Part shown: piece after piece, positions 63,641-64,000 of the stretch
Position numbering within the stretch: the stretch's first letter is position 1
How the letters are laid out: every line of letters starts with the position of its first letter
From: Limnomonas spitsbergensis
Taxonomy: Eukaryota; Chlorophyta; Chlorophyceae; Chlamydomonadales
Reading direction: 5' to 3'
Assembly: GCA_037349105.1 (NCBI GenBank)
Contig: JAYJMM010000009.1
Location: 3,575,001 to 3,639,000, forward strand
DNA length: 64,000 nucleotides
Program-made: the position numbers and the translations under genes
Notes under the pieces: model-generated
The model's database searches: none
What the model saw: only the letters and a program-made list of their open reading frames with translations
Told to the model about the DNA's origin: nothing

Positions 63641-64000
63641 AAGAAGTTAAGGCTAAGGGGTTAAGAGGTAAGGTGTAGGAGCTTAGCGTTTAGGGGGGAA
63701 ATATTAGGGTTTAGGGTTAAGGGTGTAAGGGGGGGATTCGTGTGTAGGGGGGAGATGTCAGTGTTCAGGGTTTAGGTTTAGTTTAGGGGAGAAGCTTAGG
63801 GTTTAGGGGGACGATGTTAGGGTTTAAGGTATAAGAGTTTAGGGGTAGAAGCTTAGGGTTTAAGGGGAAGAGGTAAGGGTACAATGTTCAAGAGTTTAGG
63901 GGGAGGGACTTAGGGTTTAGAGGGAAGATGTTAGGGTTAAGGGTTTAAGGGTTTAGGGGGGGAGCTTAGGGACAAGGGGGGCAACCTTAGGGTTTAAGGT
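63640..64000 (-). repeat. Degenerate telomere-like repeat to window end
   Basis: GGGTTTAGGGGGAAGA and TTAGGGTTTAAGGG blocks on the plus strand, C-rich on the CstF-77 sense strand. It is probably the continuing CstF-77 intron toward its missing N-terminal exons. Confidence 0.8.

Overview
This is nuclear DNA of a green alga. The evidence is spliced genes with GT-AG introns in matching phases, a tandem-GroES chloroplast co-chaperonin (Cpn20) with a transit-like leader, a PAS-type class III nucleotide cyclase of the kind seen in Chlamydomonas relatives, and introns full of degenerate plant-type telomeric motifs (CCCTAAA/CCCTGAA). Genus cannot be fixed from the sequence. I see no rRNA, tRNA or CRISPR array.

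Layout. (1) 1-20809, plus strand: tandem repeats, then twelve exons (2107-20809) of a large nucleotide cyclase whose 5' end lies outside the window. (2) 20810-32061: a coding-like GC-rich tail, a TIR element, a decayed LINE on the plus strand (about 23884-25404), an intronless secreted CHRD-domain gene on the minus strand (26430-27335), and a second decayed LINE on the minus strand (about 28953-30720). (3) 32062-41952, plus strand: a complete seven-exon Cpn20 gene. (4) 42340-43780: a cluster of short dispersed-repeat fragments. (5) 43895-62049, minus strand: thirteen exons of CstF-77 (CSTF3/RNA14 family), whose N-terminal part lies beyond position 64000. The genes share no obvious pathway: signalling, plastid protein folding, mRNA 3'-end processing and a secreted protein.

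The outstanding signal is how the introns are built. Next to almost every exon of the three spliced genes, the intron carries a tandem series of degenerate copies of that exon's own edge. Downstream of an exon the copies hold its last 20-100 bases plus the 5' splice site. Upstream they hold the 3' splice site plus its first 20-60 bases. Unit lengths range from about 30 to 166 bp and ages run from perfect identity (70-bp unit, 40530-41180) to barely recognisable. The full-length exon is always the copy on the far side from the array, so splicing must pick one site out of up to about fifteen near-identical decoys. I call these exon-edge echoes below. The intronless CHRD gene has none.

Beyond the echoes, the window carries four TIR elements (MITE-like), a family of five ~88-bp elements ending in a conserved hairpin, and three other dispersed repeat families. 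All exon boundaries were inferred by eye from splice sites, reading phase and protein-family similarity.
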